Of a stretch of 6,971 nt of DNA, positions 5,321 to 6,971 are shown piece after piece. Below the pieces are notes generated by a model. It saw nothing but the letters and a program-made list of their open reading frames with translations. It searched no databases and was not told the DNA's origin. Both the position numbers and the translations under genes were made by a program. This DNA is from [Eubacterium] saphenum (GTDB lineage: Bacteria > Bacillota > Clostridia > Oscillospirales > Ruminococcaceae), in assembly GCA_004555635.1 (NCBI GenBank), contig SFHN01000081.1:1-6971 (forward strand), written 5' to 3'. How positions within the stretch are numbered: position 1 is the first letter of the stretch; each line of letters opens with the position of its first letter.

Positions 5321-6277
5321 ATGAATAAGCTTATTGTTGAGCCGTCGCCGCATATAAGCAGCAGCTGGACAACGCAGAAGATAATGCTTAACGTTATCAT
5401 TGCGCTGTGTCCCTCTTTGATTGCGGCAACGATTATTTTCGGGCTTCGCGCTCTGGTGCTGACGGTAATTTGCTGCACGGCGTGCGTGCTTTTCGAGTGG
5501 CTTTTCTGCCTTGTTACAAAGCGCGACAACACGATTTCCGACCTGTCGGCAATTGTTACGGGAATGCTGCTCGGGTTTAACCTGCCGGTTGACCTTCCCG
5601 TTTATATGGCGATAATCGGCAGCTTTGTGGCTATCGTAATAGTAAAGTGCCTTTTCGGCGGCATAGGACAGAACTTCGCGAACCCCGCAATCACCGCGCG
5701 AATTGTGCTTATGCTCTCGTTTACCGCGAGTATGACAAAGTGGACTGCTCCGCTGTCAAGCTGGGGCGGGGTTGACGCGGTTTCCTCAGCAACGCCCCTT
5801 GCGGCTTCGGCAGACGAGCTTCCGTCGCTGCTGGATATGTTCCTCGGCGTTCGCGGCGGCTGCCTCGGCGAAACCTGCGTGCTCGCAATTCTTGTCGGCG
5901 GAATTTACCTTATTGCAACGGGACTTATCCACCCGGTAACGCCGTTTGCGTTTATCGGAACTGTTGCCGTGGCTTCGCTGCTGTACAGCGGCGGCGACTT
6001 CACGTTTATGCTGTATCAGCTTATGTCGGGCGGACTTATGCTCGGTGCGTTCTTTATGGCGACGGACTACTCCACCACCCCCCTCACCGTAAAGGGAAAG
6101 CTGATTTTCGGCATTGGCTGCGGACTTATCACGTTTGCGATAAGAATGTACGCTTCGCTTCCCGAGGGCGTAAGCTACTCGATACTTGTTATGAACTGCT
6201 TAACTCCTCTTATTGAGAGATTTACGGCGCCGAAAGCGCTCGGCGCGGCGAAATCCGCAAAGGAGGCGAAGAAATGA
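5321..6277 (+). CDS. rnfD: RnfD: flavin-carrying membrane subunit of the Rnf complex
   Basis: RnfD is an integral membrane subunit related to NqrB. It carries FMN bound covalently to a threonine and helps couple electron flow to ion transport. The 318-residue product begins MNKLIVEPSPHISSSWTTQK, a family-typical N-terminus, followed by about eight to ten hydrophobic helices (for example about 22-40, 43-65, 94-112, 186-202, 208-222, 236-247, 261-279). Useful marks are GFNLP (85-89), GGIGQNFANPAITARI (113-128) and the flavin site D152-A-V-S-S-A-T158-P-L; T158 is the predicted FMN attachment residue. The more usual form is S-G-A-T, and here the Gly is Ser. Later marks are HPVTP (204-208) and MATDYSTTPLT (246-256), conserved in the family. 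The tail (about 304-318) is Lys/Ala-rich. Its stop overlaps the rnfG start in ATGA. Confidence 0.96.
   Translation: MNKLIVEPSPHISSSWTTQKIMLNVIIALCPSLIAATIIFGLRALVLTVICCTACVLFEWLFCLVTKRDNTISDLSAIVTGMLLGFNLPVDLPVYMAIIGSFVAIVIVKCLFGGIGQNFANPAITARIVLMLSFTASMTKWTAPLSSWGGVDAVSSATPLAASADELPSLLDMFLGVRGGCLGETCVLAILVGGIYLIATGLIHPVTPFAFIGTVAVASLLYSGGDFTFMLYQLMSGGLMLGAFFMATDYSTTPLTVKGKLIFGIGCGLITFAIRMYASLPEGVSYSILVMNCLTPLIERFTAPKALGAAKSAKEAKK
6259..6273 (+). promoter_or_regulatory. Near-perfect ribosome binding site of rnfG inside the end of rnfD
   Basis: AAAGGAGG (6259-6266) lies 7 bases before ATG 6274 and within the last codons of rnfD. It is the strongest SD in the window. The run of Lys, Ala and Glu codons at the rnfD C-terminus partly reflects the need to encode it. 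Confidence 0.85.
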
Positions 6278-6885
6278 CTTCCGTAAAGCCTGTTATAATT
6301 CTTTCGCTGATAGTCGCGCTGATTTCCGCGCTGATTATCGTGGTGTACAATCTGACGTATGTAGATACTTCGGGAGTGCTTACCGACAAGCAGTCTGCGG
6401 CGGCTGTCGCAATATATGGCGGCGCGGCGGAGGACTACTCCGTTATTCCTGCGGACAAGTGGCGCGGCGCTATGGAAACGGCTGACAGCGAGTTTCTGAA
6501 AACCAACGCCTCCCGCATAACAAAGCTTATAAAGAAGAACGATGGAAGCCTTGCGGTTGAGGTAGTCGTAAAGGGCTACAAGGACGGCTACGATATACTT
6601 GTCGGAGTAAAGGACGGCGCGGTTGCGGGCGTTTCCGTTGTATCCACAGGCGAGGAAACCCCCGGTCTTGGCACAAAGACAAGCGACCCCGCGTTCCTCG
6701 CTAACTTCAAGGGCATTTCTTCCGAAGCCGTTATCGTAAAGTCAGAGCCTGCCGCCGACAACGAGGTGCAGGCGGTGACCTCTGCAACGTTCTCGTCAAA
6801 GGGCGTTGCGAACGCGGTTAACATCGCACTCGAGGCGGCTAGCTGCTATAACGCAAACGTACAGAACGGAGGTGAGGCACAGTGA
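6274..6885 (+). CDS. rnfG: RnfG: covalent-FMN subunit of the Rnf complex
   Basis: RnfG is an NqrC-like subunit with one N-terminal membrane helix and an FMN-binding domain outside the membrane, where ApbE attaches FMN through a phosphoester to threonine. The 203-residue product has its membrane helix at about 7-27. The globular FMN_bind domain follows, with the conserved S124-T-G-E-E-T-P-G-L-G (124-133) and the flavin site V165-Q-A-V-T-S-A-T172-F-S-S-K-G-V178. T172 is the predicted FMN attachment residue. Q166 stands where Asp is common in flavinylation motifs, and S170 where Gly is common. The start overlaps the rnfD stop (ATGA) and has an excellent SD. The stop TGA 6883 overlaps the GTG start of rnfE. 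Length is ordinary for the clostridial family. Confidence 0.95.
   Translation: MTSVKPVIILSLIVALISALIIVVYNLTYVDTSGVLTDKQSAAAVAIYGGAAEDYSVIPADKWRGAMETADSEFLKTNASRITKLIKKNDGSLAVEVVVKGYKDGYDILVGVKDGAVAGVSVVSTGEETPGLGTKTSDPAFLANFKGISSEAVIVKSEPAADNEVQAVTSATFSSKGVANAVNIALEAASCYNANVQNGGEAQ
6868..6881 (+). promoter_or_regulatory. Ribosome binding site of rnfE at the end of rnfG
   Basis: GGAGGTGA (6868-6875) stands 6 bases before GTG 6882 but 15 bases before ATG 6891. The spacing favours the GTG start, which overlaps the rnfG stop as GTGA. Confidence 0.7.
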
Positions 6886-6971
6886 GCTATATGAAGGAAT
6901 TTACCAAGGGCATTATCAAGGAGAACCCGTCGCTGGTTTCCCTGCTCGGAATGTGCCCCACGCTCGCAATC
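6882..6971 (+). CDS. rnfE: RnfE: membrane subunit of the Rnf complex, N-terminal 30 residues
   Basis: Only the first 30 codons are in the window; the gene runs off the right edge. The product reads MSYMKEFTKGIIKENPSLVS, then LLGMCPTLAI. The pattern K-x-NP-x-L-V-x-x-L-G-M-C-P-T-L-A identifies RnfE. The paralogue RnfA has CPFLG at the same place. The Cys in this motif belongs to the helix that, with RnfA, holds the 2Fe-2S cluster in the membrane. I chose GTG 6882 over ATG 6891 on SD spacing and because it overlaps the rnfG stop; the two differ by three residues. rnfA and rnfB are expected next. Confidence 0.9.
   Translation, partial: MSYMKEFTKGIIKENPSLVSLLGMCPTLAI

Noticed and set aside
1..6971. 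CRISPR array, tRNA, insertion sequence or toxin-antitoxin pair
   Set aside because: No regularly spaced repeats, cloverleaf-like segments, transposase motifs, long terminal inverted repeats or small toxin-antitoxin pairs were seen on either strand.

Overview
The window looks like chromosomal DNA of an anaerobic Clostridia-type Firmicute, probably a gut Ruminococcaceae/Oscillospiraceae-like organism. The reasons are the rnfC-D-G-E gene order, strong AGGAGG-type ribosome binding sites, sigma-A promoters of near-consensus form, a lipoprotein ApbE, and a GC-leaning coding style (gcg, ggc, cgc, ccc) with AT-rich intergenic DNA. The lineage is inferred from gene content and style; no marker gene is present.

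Layout. (1) 1-573, plus strand: the last 190 residues of an alkaline phosphatase, followed by an intrinsic terminator. (2) 653-1687, plus strand: a multi-pass YibE/F-family membrane protein with a weak start. (3) 1688-2007: a 320-base stretch with no intact gene. It holds a perfect TATAAT, a two-frame small coding remnant (1753-1963) that one base would restore to about 69 codons, and the terminator of the next gene. (4) 2008-2562, minus strand: a stand-alone HD-domain phosphohydrolase with its own promoter and terminator. (5) 2563-2799: a divergent promoter region. (6) 2800-3810, plus strand: a lipoprotein ApbE (FAD:protein FMN transferase) with a strong terminator. (7) 3883-6971, plus strand: a consensus promoter (TTGACA, 17 bp, TAAAAT), a leader of about 97 bases, and the start of an rnf operon: rnfC, rnfD, rnfG and the first 30 codons of rnfE. 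The genes are tightly coupled (SD overlapping a stop, then ATGA and GTGA overlaps). rnfA and rnfB presumably follow outside the window.

How the genes work together. Rnf is a membrane ferredoxin:NAD+ oxidoreductase that couples electron transfer to Na+ or H+ export. RnfC carries the NADH/FMN domain and two 4Fe-4S clusters. RnfD and RnfG carry covalently bound FMN on a threonine (predicted T158 and T172 here). ApbE is the enzyme that makes that FMN-threonine bond outside the membrane, so (6) and (7) form one functional module written as two transcription units. The alkaline phosphatase, YibE/F and HD genes have no evident link to it.

I found no wholly new system. The observations most worth a second look are the frame-broken small gene at 1753-1963, the repeated GACATATG flanking the rnf promoter, and the serine-containing flavin sites (SSAT and TSAT) in both flavin-carrying subunits.
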